From contig CAZSPL010000143.1 in NCBI GenBank assembly GCA_964608735.1, forward strand, positions 1-10,058: a stretch of 10,058 nucleotides of DNA, read 5' to 3'. Under the pieces are notes generated by a model, which had not been told where the DNA came from, did no database searches, and saw only the letters and a list, made by a program, of their open reading frames with translations. Each line of letters begins with the position of its first letter. Position 1 is the stretch's first letter. A program made the translations under genes and the position numbers. The stretch is from CAZSPL01 sp964608735 (GTDB lineage: Bacteria > JAJVIF01 > JAPKYR01 > CAZSPL01). Of the stretch, positions 1 through 5,573 are shown piece after piece.

Positions 1-281
1 CTTATCCTCTTGAGGAAACTAACGAATTCCCACCGATGGTAATCGACATGATCTCCGTCGGGGAGGAAACCGGTAGCCTGGATGAGATGCTGACAAAAAT
101 TGCCGAATTCTACGACCGCGAGGTCGATTATACCATCGACTCGTTCACGACGATGATAGAACCGATTCTCATCGTGCTCATGGGCGTGGTTATAGGGTTC
201 ATCGTCATCAGCCTCTATCTCCCGCTGTTCTCAGCGATATCATCCATGTCCGAATCCAGCGTGGAAGGCGGGGTTAAATAA
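1..281 (+). CDS. pilC: PilC/GspF-family inner-membrane platform protein, C-terminal end (partial)
   Basis: The 3' end of a gene that begins before the window; the reading frame enters at base 3 and ends at TAA 279-281. Translation starts YPLEETNEFPP and continues with MISVGEETGSLDEML, the conserved signature of the second T2SS-F domain, then an acidic helix, then one long hydrophobic segment (roughly PILIVLMGVVIGFIVISLYLP) and a short tail. This is the standard C-terminus of PilC/GspF proteins. They sit in the inner membrane and couple the assembly or retraction ATPases to pilin polymerisation (established for the family). The pilin genes just downstream favour PilC of a type IV pilus over GspF of a type II secretion system, but about 92 residues cannot separate the two. 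The protein looks intact to its normal end. No clear terminator follows it. Confidence 0.93.
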   Translation, partial: YPLEETNEFPPMVIDMISVGEETGSLDEMLTKIAEFYDREVDYTIDSFTTMIEPILIVLMGVVIGFIVISLYLPLFSAISSMSESSVEGGVK

Positions 282-341
282 TTTTGCCCCGGAGGCTAAG
301 TTTTCTCGGTTAATTGCATCCAATATTCATGTAAAAGCTTG

Positions 342-357
342 TGGCTGTAGTCTTGCC
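342..357 (+). promoter_or_regulatory. Sigma-54 (RpoN) -24/-12 promoter of pilin gene 1
   Basis: The sequence TGGCTGTAGTCTTGCC has the invariant GG (343-344) and GC (355-356) exactly 10 bases apart. The wider TGGC and TTGC blocks also match the -24/-12 consensus (TGGCACG-N4-TTGC). Transcription would begin near 367-369, about 80 bases before the TTG start of the first pilin gene. RpoN control of major pilin genes is well established in Pseudomonas, Myxococcus and Geobacter. That background, with the exact spacing and the position, supports the call. An activator of the PilR type would be expected; its gene is not in the window. Confidence 0.72.
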
Positions 358-434
358 ACATATGAACATTCATGTTATGATTAGGAAAGGGATATAGCCC
401 ACATACCCACTTTCCATATTCTTACTCCACTGAG

Positions 435-444
435 AAGGAGGTGA
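435..444 (+). promoter_or_regulatory. Near-perfect Shine-Dalgarno that fixes the pilin 1 start
   Basis: AAGGAGGTGA matches ten consecutive bases of the anti-Shine-Dalgarno complement. A GTG at 441 lies inside it and so cannot be the start. The in-frame TTG at 450 follows after 5 bases, the same distance as in pilin gene 2. Confidence 0.8.
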
Positions 445-449
445 ATGGT

Positions 450-986
450 TTGTTCAGGGCTTTTTCTAAGGCGAGGAACCACAAAGGTTTCACACTGCTC
501 GAGCTTCTGGTTGTGGCGTCAATCATAGCAATTATTGCCGCGATCGCTATCCCGCAGCTCTTAAACGCTAAGAGGTCTGCATGGGAATCCAGGGCAAAAG
601 CAACGCTTCGTTCCTACGGTGAGACAGAGCTGGCCTATCAGAACACAAATAATGATAGGCATTGGGGCTCATGGGACGCTCTCATGACCACCGAGTATCT
701 CGCTAAAGGTTACACAATGGGTAACTTGATCGAGAACTACTCGCTGTACACCATGGAAAGCAACCCGTCTAGGTTGGGAACAGGCACGATCGGTGGAACA
801 GGTACTGGCGACAATAACTTCACTATCGTCGCTTTCCCGAGGACCACGACTCCTCCGGGATATCTGGCCACCTTCCTTATCAGAGAGGACCAGGTACTCC
901 GCGTCTATCGTCCCGAAACCCCAGGCGTCAATGCTTGGGGCGAGAACGGCGACGAGGGCGGAAAGACATGGGAACCGATCCGATAA
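450..986 (+). CDS. Type IV pilin / type II pseudopilin-like major subunit, copy 1
   Basis: A 178-residue prepilin. The leader is 13 residues, ending HKG, with cleavage expected between Gly13 and Phe14. Next come FTLLELL (the Glu5 of the mature protein is present) and a hydrophobic alpha-1 helix rich in Ile and Ala. The exported globular part (about residues 55-178) has the shared core RSAWESRAKATLRS, LAYQNTNNDRHWGSWDAL and a conserved C-terminus, LIREDQVLRVYRPETPG to EPIR. There is no cysteine, so the usual C-terminal disulfide loop is absent. The TTG start at 450 is preferred over GTG 441 because 441 overlaps the Shine-Dalgarno and because this start gives the same leader length as copy 2. 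The gene follows pilC and has its own sigma-54-type promoter and a strong terminator, as expected of a highly expressed filament subunit. It could instead be a GspG-like pseudopilin; the pair of near-identical genes favours a filament subunit. Confidence 0.88.
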   Translation: MFRAFSKARNHKGFTLLELLVVASIIAIIAAIAIPQLLNAKRSAWESRAKATLRSYGETELAYQNTNNDRHWGSWDALMTTEYLAKGYTMGNLIENYSLYTMESNPSRLGTGTIGGTGTGDNNFTIVAFPRTTTPPGYLATFLIREDQVLRVYRPETPGVNAWGENGDEGGKTWEPIR

Positions 987-1008
987 TCACTTTTGTGGTT
1001 GCCTACTT

Positions 1009-1040
1009 GAGCGGGCCCGTAAGGGCCCGCTCTTCTTTTT
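1009..1040 (+). terminator. Rho-independent terminator of pilin gene 1
   Basis: A perfect 10-bp GC-rich stem (GAGCGGGCCC 1009-1018 with GGGCCCGCTC 1023-1032) has a GTAA loop and is followed at once by TTCTTTTT. It lies 22 bases after the stop codon and should separate transcription of pilin 1 from pilin 2. Confidence 0.92.
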
Positions 1041-1128
1041 ATACGAAATCCTCAACAGGGGGCGGGCTTGTCGGAGCATCTTCGCATCACTTGGTAAGCA
1101 TTCCTTCCCGGTAAATTAATTTAATCCG

Positions 1129-1136
1129 TATATTAT
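1129..1136 (+). promoter_or_regulatory. Possible -10 region for pilin gene 2
   Basis: TATATT (1129-1134), or the overlapping TATTAT (1131-1136), lies in an AT-rich stretch after the pilin 1 terminator. The best upstream -35 is only TTCCCG at 1105-1110 with an 18-base spacer, which is a poor match. A separate promoter is expected here because of the terminator, but this assignment is weak. I see no -24/-12 element as good as the one upstream of pilin 1. Confidence 0.25.
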
Positions 1137-1146
1137 GAAGAAGTGA

Positions 1147-1176
1147 TTAAACGCGCCTATATACTGGCGCGTTTAA
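1147..1176 (+). repeat. Perfect stem-loop in the leader of pilin gene 2
   Basis: TTAAACGCGCC (1147-1157) pairs perfectly with GGCGCGTTTAA (1166-1176) around an 8-base loop. No U-tract follows, so it is not a typical terminator. If transcription starts near 1140, this hairpin would sit at the very 5' end of the pilin 2 mRNA, where such stems are known to slow RNA decay (as in ompA). A regulator site is also possible. The same AACGCGCC/GGCGCGTT core forms the terminator at 9554-9576. Confidence 0.6.
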
Positions 1177-1236
1177 TGGTTGGATGCATTGGAACAAGCC
1201 CTGACGAACCTTGAAGGAACTGTAAAACCAGGAAGG

Positions 1237-1248
1237 AAAGGAGGTGAT
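1237..1248 (+). promoter_or_regulatory. Perfect Shine-Dalgarno that fixes the pilin 2 start
   Basis: AAAGGAGGTGAT is complementary over 12 bases to the usual 16S rRNA 3' end. The GTG at 1244 falls inside it. TTG 1253 follows with the same geometry as in pilin 1 and gives the same 13-residue leader. Confidence 0.82.
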
Positions 1249-1252
1249 AACA

Positions 1253-1786
1253 TTGAGAAGGACAGCTATCATCAGAGGAAACCACAGGGGCTTCACGTTG
1301 CTTGAGCTTCTCGTCGTGGCGTCAATCATAGCAATCATCGCCGCGATAGCCATCCCCGAGCTCTTGAACGCCAAGAGGTCGGCGTGGGAATCGAGGGCGA
1401 AAGCAACCCTGCGTTCGATTGGCGAGACGCAACTCGCCTATCAGAACACCAACAACGACAGGCATTGGGGCTCGTGGGATGCGTTGGTGGGAAGCAATTA
1501 CCTGGCGAAGGGCTACAACCGCGGCAATCTCATCGAGAACTATTCGGTTTTCACATCGGTCTACAACCCCGGCAATGCGGATAACCCATCCACCGGCTAC
1601 GGCATCGGCGACAATACTTTCACCATCGTCGCATTCCCGAGAACCACATCCCCGCCCGGCTACCTGGCGACCTTCCTTATCCGCGAGGATCAGGTCCTCC
1701 GCGTCTATCGTCCCGAAACACCGGGCGTCAATGCCTGGGGTGATGCTGGCGACGAGGGCGGAAAAACCTGGGAGCCCATCAGGTAA
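1253..1786 (+). CDS. Type IV pilin / type II pseudopilin-like major subunit, copy 2
   Basis: A 177-residue prepilin, paralogue of the gene just upstream. It has a 13-residue leader ending HRG, cleavage before Phe14, Glu5, and a hydrophobic alpha-1 that differs from copy 1 at a single residue (Glu for Gln after the IP). By eye more than 80 percent of mature residues are shared. The differences cluster in a short segment after DAL (VGSN for MTTE) and in a loop of about 20 residues (SVYNPGNADNPSTGYGIGDNT in this copy, split here as SVYNPGNADN and PSTGYGIGDNT). The C-terminal 55 residues are almost identical. There is no cysteine. Synonymous positions differ widely between the copies, with this one richer in G/C third positions, so the duplication is old and the protein has been held constant by selection. 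The start is TTG for the reasons given at its Shine-Dalgarno. The pair may supply alternative or co-assembled subunits; this is inference. Confidence 0.88.
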   Translation: MRRTAIIRGNHRGFTLLELLVVASIIAIIAAIAIPELLNAKRSAWESRAKATLRSIGETQLAYQNTNNDRHWGSWDALVGSNYLAKGYNRGNLIENYSVFTSVYNPGNADNPSTGYGIGDNTFTIVAFPRTTSPPGYLATFLIREDQVLRVYRPETPGVNAWGDAGDEGGKTWEPIR

Positions 1787-1806
1787 GAGCTTTTGTGGTT
1801 ATCTTC

Positions 1807-1833
1807 GGAACGGGTCTGCCTCAGGCCCGTTCC
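1807..1833 (+). terminator. Terminator-like hairpin after pilin gene 2, without a good U-tract
   Basis: GGAACGGGTCT (1807-1817) pairs with AGGCCCGTTCC (1823-1833), with one G-U pair and a 5-base loop. It occupies the same place after the stop codon as the pilin 1 terminator, and both follow a shared CTTTTGTGGTT. Here the stem is followed by TCTTCTGCGAG rather than a run of T, so termination may be leaky and could allow read-through into the gene at 1951. Confidence 0.6.
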
Positions 1834-1837
1834 TCTT

Positions 1838-1856
1838 CTGCGAGCCCATCAGGTAA
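1838..1856 (+). repeat. Second copy of the pilin 3' end
   Basis: CTGCGAGCCCATCAGGTAA repeats the last bases of pilin gene 2 (1768-1786) with one mismatch. The 15 bases coding for EPIR and the stop are identical, 70 bases further on. It lies immediately after the hairpin, where a U-tract would be expected. It is probably a scar of recombination among pilin copies. Confidence 0.75.
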
Positions 1857-1903
1857 CCCTCCCTTAAGAATATTTAGCCCGGATTAATTCAGATTAAATA
1901 CTG

Positions 1904-1948
1904 CATGCCTTCCTACTGTGAAACTATTGTGTATCGAAGGAGGGCATG
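1904..1948 (+). promoter_or_regulatory. Hairpin that can sequester the ribosome binding site of the PH-like gene
   Basis: CATGCCTTCCT (1904-1914) can pair with AGGAGGGCATG (1938-1948) over 11 bp, with one G-U pair and a 23-base loop. The right arm contains nearly all of the Shine-Dalgarno AAGGAGGG (1937-1944) of the gene starting at 1951. If the transcript begins upstream of 1904, for example by read-through from pilin 2, translation would be limited unless the stem opens. Confidence 0.5.
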
Positions 1949-1950
1949 AA

Positions 1951-2355
1951 ATGAGCCACTATCAAGCAAGCAGATGGGTTATAAGCAGGAACCTCATTTT
2001 CCCGCTGGAGATAAATGTAGAGAAGTTCCACGTGAGAACCCGCAAGCGACGTTTCCCCCTTTTCTGGATCCTCAATGAAGAATCTATTCCGCTTACAAAA
2101 GTCGCGAGCATCAAGATTCACAAGGGACTTATATTCTCAGACATGATAATCGAAAACTCAGGCGGCGATTTCCCGATTAAGATAATCGGAGTCACGAACT
2201 CCGTCGCGCATAAGATCCGCGCGGAGCTCGAAACGAAAGAGCGCGAGATAGCCAGGAACCACCGCCATCGTGATGATATCGATTCTCTCCCGGCCCCTCC
2301 GGATTTTGGCGAGGAACCGTCCTTTGAAGACGAATACGATGTGATTGTGCATTAA
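1951..2355 (+). CDS. Small bacterial PH-like domain protein, hypothetical
   Basis: 134 residues. About residues 10-90 alternate short beta-strand-like stretches (NLIFPLEINVEKFHVRTRKR, then a WILNEESIPLTKVASIKIHKG strand pair, then SDMIIENSGG and FPIKIIGV) and end in a helix, SVAHKIRAELETKERE. This order, with the I-P-L-x-K-V-A-S-I-x-I block and a closing helix, is the pattern of bacterial PH domains (bPH2/YdbT-like). The last 35 residues are acidic, proline-containing and probably disordered. There is no signal peptide or membrane helix, so a cytoplasmic or membrane-peripheral protein is likely. ATG 1951 is chosen because AAGGAGGG lies 6 bases upstream; an in-frame GTG at 1918 has no such site and would fall inside the hairpin region. 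The family assignment is by pattern only and the function is unknown. Confidence 0.72.
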   Translation: MSHYQASRWVISRNLIFPLEINVEKFHVRTRKRRFPLFWILNEESIPLTKVASIKIHKGLIFSDMIIENSGGDFPIKIIGVTNSVAHKIRAELETKEREIARNHRHRDDIDSLPAPPDFGEEPSFEDEYDVIVH

Positions 2356-2388
2356 CTGGAAAGGGATAAGGGTATTGCACCTTTAAAA

Positions 2389-2415
2389 ATGCCGCCCGAA
2401 AGGGCGGCATATTAT
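2389..2415. terminator. Two-way terminator between convergent genes
   Basis: ATGCCGCCC (2389-2397) pairs with GGGCGGCAT (2402-2410) around a GAAA loop. On the minus strand the stem is followed by a U-rich run (complement of the AAAAA at 2385-2389). On the plus strand it is followed by ATTATATT. It lies between the stop of the PH-like gene and the stop of the minus-strand gene and should serve both, better for the minus strand. Confidence 0.85.
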
Positions 2416-2434
2416 ATTCCGAAAATGGATACCC

Positions 2435-3139
2435 CTACTTCAGAAGCTTGACCACCTTGTCCGCCATTTCCTTCGGCGGATTGAAATGCTTCATGCCTTC
2501 GGCCTTTTGGGCAACCTGCCTGAGCGATGCCCGCGCCGCTTCCACATCTTTCGACATCGCCCTTCCGGCCCCGGCGTTCGACGCCCCGATATGCATCTTC
2601 ACGTTTTCCTTCACGGAGTCCGAGAGCTTCTGCAGATCCTGGTAAAACTTGTCTATCTCTTTATATGCGACGCGCTCGGCTTCCTGCCCCGCGATGGCAT
2701 CCTTGATGAGCGGCGTGACTTTGTCCTTCAGCTCCTTGATACCCGGTACCTTCACCGTCGTTTCGGTACCGTCCGGCGCCTTCTCCGTGAGGGTGCTGCC
2801 GTTGAATACCGGCTCCCTGTTGAATGTCGTGTTGACCGCCTTCTCTATCTCGGCCTTGACCTCTTCCGCCGAAGTACCGGTCTCGATCGATTTGATGCCA
2901 TCGATGATTATCAGCACAGCTTGTTTGGCTGTGTTCGCGAATGCTATCTTCTCCTGGGCGGCTTCGAGGTCGTCTGCCTTCGATGAAATCTTCGCGCCGT
3001 CGGCATCCGCCGAGGCGGCTCTTGCTTCGCCGGTATCGAGACGATTGCTTCCGGGTGTTATCTTGCCCGCCTGCTCGGTTTTCCCATCCTTAGGTTCCTG
3101 GACGGGCGGCTTGATGGAATTCAGGGGTCCGACTTCCAT
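2435..3139 (-). CDS. Unrecognised 234-residue helical protein
   Basis: I do not recognise this protein with confidence. It reads MEVGPLNSIKPP, then a polar, charged, probably disordered stretch to about residue 50, then long helices: about 52-105 (SSKADDLEAAQEKIAFANTA onward) and 134-215 (many Lys, Glu and Ala with heptad-like spacing), with a short Gly/Thr-rich insertion at 108-132. There is no cysteine, signal peptide or membrane helix. The block AEIEKAVNTTFNREPVFNG (residues 96-114) recalls the flagellin N-terminal pattern AEI-x-x-I-x-NTTEFNG, but the flagellin N-terminus itself is missing, so this is only a resemblance. ATG 3139 is chosen because GGGAGGTG lies directly upstream; an earlier ATG at 3157 would contain that site. 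The gene is monocistronic, ends at a good terminator and is divergent from recD2. Confidence 0.75.
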   Translation of the reverse strand: MEVGPLNSIKPPVQEPKDGKTEQAGKITPGSNRLDTGEARAASADADGAKISSKADDLEAAQEKIAFANTAKQAVLIIIDGIKSIETGTSAEEVKAEIEKAVNTTFNREPVFNGSTLTEKAPDGTETTVKVPGIKELKDKVTPLIKDAIAGQEAERVAYKEIDKFYQDLQKLSDSVKENVKMHIGASNAGAGRAMSKDVEAARASLRQVAQKAEGMKHFNPPKEMADKVVKLLK

Positions 3140-3143
3140 TTCG

Positions 3144-3151
3144 CACCTCCC
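3144..3151 (-). promoter_or_regulatory. Shine-Dalgarno that fixes the start of the minus-strand gene
   Basis: Read on the minus strand this is GGGAGGTG followed by CGAA and ATG 3139-3137. It rules out the upstream in-frame ATG at 3157-3155. Confidence 0.75.
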
Positions 3152-3176
3152 TGACATATATAATATTCTATCACAA

Positions 3177-3206
3177 ATATTATCGGCATGTGTAGTCCCA
3201 AGTTAA
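3177..3206 (-). promoter_or_regulatory. Possible sigma-70 promoter of the minus-strand gene
   Basis: On the minus strand TTAACT (3206-3201) and TAATAT (3182-3177) are 18 bases apart. This would start transcription near 3170, about 25-30 bases before the Shine-Dalgarno. The match is moderate and the area is AT-rich, so other -10 boxes are possible. Confidence 0.4.
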
Positions 3207-3291
3207 CACTGTCCCCCGGCTTTTCCGCGTCTCACGCGGCATGCAAACAATCGCATCATGGTTTAAACACATCTCATCAGTCCTTGCCGGA

Positions 3292-3321
3292 TTGATATGA
3301 ATGTTTTCCCGGTGATACAAT
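3292..3321 (+). promoter_or_regulatory. Sigma-70-type promoter of recD2, giving a leaderless mRNA
   Basis: TTGATA (3292-3297) and TACAAT (3316-3321), each five of six to consensus, are 18 bases apart. The -10 box ends 7 bases before ATG 3329, so transcription should begin at or within a base or two of the start codon. This agrees with the absence of a Shine-Dalgarno. Confidence 0.6.
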
Positions 3322-3328
3322 CGTATCT

Positions 3329-5491
3329 ATGAATCACGGCGGGCAGGAGAAATCGAGCCTCGAAGGCGTTGTCGACAGGATTACCTACCAGAATCCCGAT
3401 AACGGCTATACCGTGGCGCGATTCAACCCCGCCGAAAAACCCGGCCAGGTGACGATAACCGGCACGCTTTTCTCCATTCAACCGGGCGAATATCTGACCC
3501 TCACCGGCTCGTGGGAACATCACCCGAAATTCGGCCGCCAGTTCAAGGTTGAAAATTACCGCCCGAATGTGCCGTCAACCGTCAAAGGTATCGAGCGCTT
3601 CCTCTCGAGCGGACTAATCCACGGCATCGGGCCCATCTATGCCAAGCGCCTGGTGAAGCATTTCGGGGCCGAACTGCTCGATGTCATCGAGAGCGAACCC
3701 CGGCGCCTTCGTGAAGTCCAGGGGATGGGAAGCAAGCGGTGCGCCACCATCGTCGAAAGCTACAATCGCCACAGGGAAGTCAGGGAAATTATCGTATTCC
3801 TCCAGTCGCACGATATCTCGACAACCATCGCCGCCAAGATATACAGGGAATATTCCGATGCATCACTCGCCGTATTGCGCGAAGACCCATACCGCCTCGC
3901 CGACGATATTTTCGGCGTGGGATTCCAGACCGCCGATAATATCGCCCGTAAACTCGGCCTTCCCGCCGATTCCCCCAAAAGGGTAAGGGCGGCGCTGAAA
4001 TACTGCCTGCGGAAAGCCGGGGAGGAAGGCCACACCTATCTGCCGAAGCAGGAAGCCCTCGCCGCCGCGGTCGATTTTACGAATACCGATGAGGCCGCCG
4101 CCGTCGCCGCGCTCGATTTCCTCAGCGGCGAAGAGACAGTGATAATCGAGGATGGCGACCGCGTATACCTCCGCCCGTTCGCCATGGGCGAGAAGTTCAT
4201 CGCCAAACGTCTCGGCGAATTGGCGAAGGGAAAGGTGCGGGGCTATGACGACCGGAAACTCGACGGCATCGTGCGCGAGATAGAAGACAAGGAGAGCCTC
4301 GACTTAAGCGACGAACAGCGCCAGGCGGTAAAGGCGTGCTACGAAAACCAACTCACCGTGATAACCGGCGGCCCCGGTACCGGCAAGTCGACCGCACTGA
4401 AAATACTGTGCAGGCTGTTCGAAAGGCTTCAGAAAGCCGTGGTACTCGCATCGCCTACCGGGCGTGCAGCCAAGAGGCTGGCGGAAGCCTGCAAGCGCGA
4501 TGCCTACACCATCCACCGCCTGCTCGAATTCAATCCCCGCGGCGGCGGTTTCAAGCGCAACGAGAAGAATCCGCTGCAGGGCGAAGTCTTCGTCATCGAT
4601 GAAGCGAGCATGCTCGACAACATGGTCTGCTACCACATGCTCCGCGCCATACCGAAGGGGTCCCGGCTCGTGCTCGTCGGCGATGTCGACCAACTTCCAT
4701 CGGTGGGTGCGGGGAATATCCTGCGCGACGTCATCGGCTCCAATATCATCGCCACGGTAACGCTTTCCCAGATTTTCCGGCAGGCCGAACATTCCGCCAT
4801 CATCGTCAACGCCCATCGCATCAACAAGGGCGCCATGCCAATCTTCGAAGGCGAAGACATCCGCAGGGATTTCCGCTTCGTCCCCGAAGAAGACCCCGCA
4901 AAAATCGCGCGGGCAATTGTGGATATTGCATCGAACCGGTTGCAGCCGAAGTACAACCCCACGAGGGATATCCAGGTGCTGAGCCCCATGCATAACGGCG
5001 ATGCCGGCGCGCGAAACCTGAACGCGTTATTGCAGGAAGCGCTCAATTCAGCCCGCGTGACCGATGAGCTGATTGTCGGCGGACGCTCGTTCAGGAAGGC
5101 CGACAGGGTGATGCAGATTCGGAACAACTACGATAAGGATGTCTTCAACGGCGATATCGGCTACATCTCCTCTGTCAACGTCGACGAAAGGGAATTGATC
5201 GTGCATTTCGAAAAGGCGGTCCACTACAAGCTCTCCGAAATCGATGAGCTGCAGCATGCCTATGCCATCACCGTCCACAAATCCCAGGGAAGCGAATACC
5301 CGGTAGTCATAATGCCTATCACGACGCAGCACTATGTCATGCTCCAGCGAAACCTTCTCTACACGGCGGTTACCCGCGCGAAGGAACTCTGCATAATCGT
5401 CGGCTCGAAACGCGCCCTCGGCATCGCGCTTCGCAATGACTTTCTCGCGCATCGATACACCGGCCTGCGTGAACGGCTTCAGAATGAATGA
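3329..5491 (+). CDS. recD2: RecD2-type SF1B ATP-dependent DNA helicase
   Basis: 720 residues, the normal size for RecD2/YrrC (the Deinococcus protein is about 715). It is a 5'-to-3' DNA helicase that works without RecBC and is linked to repair and replication-fork maintenance in other bacteria. Order: an OB-like N-terminal part (to about 80) with VDRITYQNPDNGYTVARF; tandem helix-hairpin-helix elements GIGPIYAKRL (99-108), VQGMGSKRCATI (130-141) and IFGVGFQTAD (194-203), typical of RecD2 and absent from RecD; a Q-motif region LSDEQRQAV; Walker A GGPGTGKST (347-355, Lys353); Walker B DEAS (424-427); GDVDQLPSVGAG (motif III); HAYAITVHKSQGSE (643-656); and LLYTAVTRAK with arginine finger Arg683. 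All key residues are present, so it should be active. ATG 3329 is the first start and lacks a Shine-Dalgarno. It is transcribed alone, divergent from the minus-strand gene. Confidence 0.97.
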   Translation: MNHGGQEKSSLEGVVDRITYQNPDNGYTVARFNPAEKPGQVTITGTLFSIQPGEYLTLTGSWEHHPKFGRQFKVENYRPNVPSTVKGIERFLSSGLIHGIGPIYAKRLVKHFGAELLDVIESEPRRLREVQGMGSKRCATIVESYNRHREVREIIVFLQSHDISTTIAAKIYREYSDASLAVLREDPYRLADDIFGVGFQTADNIARKLGLPADSPKRVRAALKYCLRKAGEEGHTYLPKQEALAAAVDFTNTDEAAAVAALDFLSGEETVIIEDGDRVYLRPFAMGEKFIAKRLGELAKGKVRGYDDRKLDGIVREIEDKESLDLSDEQRQAVKACYENQLTVITGGPGTGKSTALKILCRLFERLQKAVVLASPTGRAAKRLAEACKRDAYTIHRLLEFNPRGGGFKRNEKNPLQGEVFVIDEASMLDNMVCYHMLRAIPKGSRLVLVGDVDQLPSVGAGNILRDVIGSNIIATVTLSQIFRQAEHSAIIVNAHRINKGAMPIFEGEDIRRDFRFVPEEDPAKIARAIVDIASNRLQPKYNPTRDIQVLSPMHNGDAGARNLNALLQEALNSARVTDELIVGGRSFRKADRVMQIRNNYDKDVFNGDIGYISSVNVDERELIVHFEKAVHYKLSEIDELQHAYAITVHKSQGSEYPVVIMPITTQHYVMLQRNLLYTAVTRAKELCIIVGSKRALGIALRNDFLAHRYTGLRERLQNE

Positions 5492-5513
5492 CCCGGGCGC
5501 GGGTATCTTAAAA

Positions 5514-5537
5514 GCCCGCGACGGGCGTTATTTCTTT
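5514..5537 (+). terminator. Weak terminator-like hairpin after recD2
   Basis: GCCCG (5514-5518) and CGGGC (5522-5526) form a short stem with a CGA loop, followed by GTTATTTCTTT. An alternative pairing of GCGGG (5499-5503) with CCCGC (5515-5519) is also possible. The stem is short and the T-run interrupted, so efficiency is doubtful. Confidence 0.4.
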
Positions 5538-5563
5538 GACTCGGTCTTGTCCTTGGTTTAAAT
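5536..5563 (+). promoter_or_regulatory. Possible promoter of the membrane protein gene, near-leaderless
   Basis: TTGACT (5536-5541, five of six) and TTAAAT (5558-5563, four of six) have a 16-base spacer; TAAATT one base on gives 17. Transcription would start about 5570, only a few bases before ATG 5574, which has no Shine-Dalgarno. The -10 is modest. Confidence 0.4.
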
Positions 5564-5573
5564 TTGTAGCCTC

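Noticed and set aside
365..376. AACAT-TC-ATGTT inverted repeat near the predicted pilin 1 transcription start
   Set aside because: Five-base AT-rich arms are likely by chance, and sigma-54 activators bind well upstream of the promoter rather than here.
793..1119. 108-codon frame overlapping pilin 1 and its terminator
   Set aside because: It runs through a strong terminator hairpin and lies mostly within pilin 1 in another frame.
2649..3206. 185-codon plus-strand frame opposite the unrecognised minus-strand gene
   Set aside because: The minus-strand frame has a Shine-Dalgarno at the right distance, a promoter and a terminator; the plus-strand frame has none, and its low-complexity Ser/Ala/Leu composition is typical of a shadow.
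3224..3240. Small palindrome CCGCG-TCTCA-CGCGG between the divergent genes
   Set aside because: A 5-6 bp stem with no T-run on the correct side for either strand; could be an operator, but nothing else supports it.
4304..4993. 229-codon minus-strand frame inside recD2
   Set aside because: It covers the Walker A, Walker B and GDVDQLP region of a well-supported helicase; a shadow of that codon bias.
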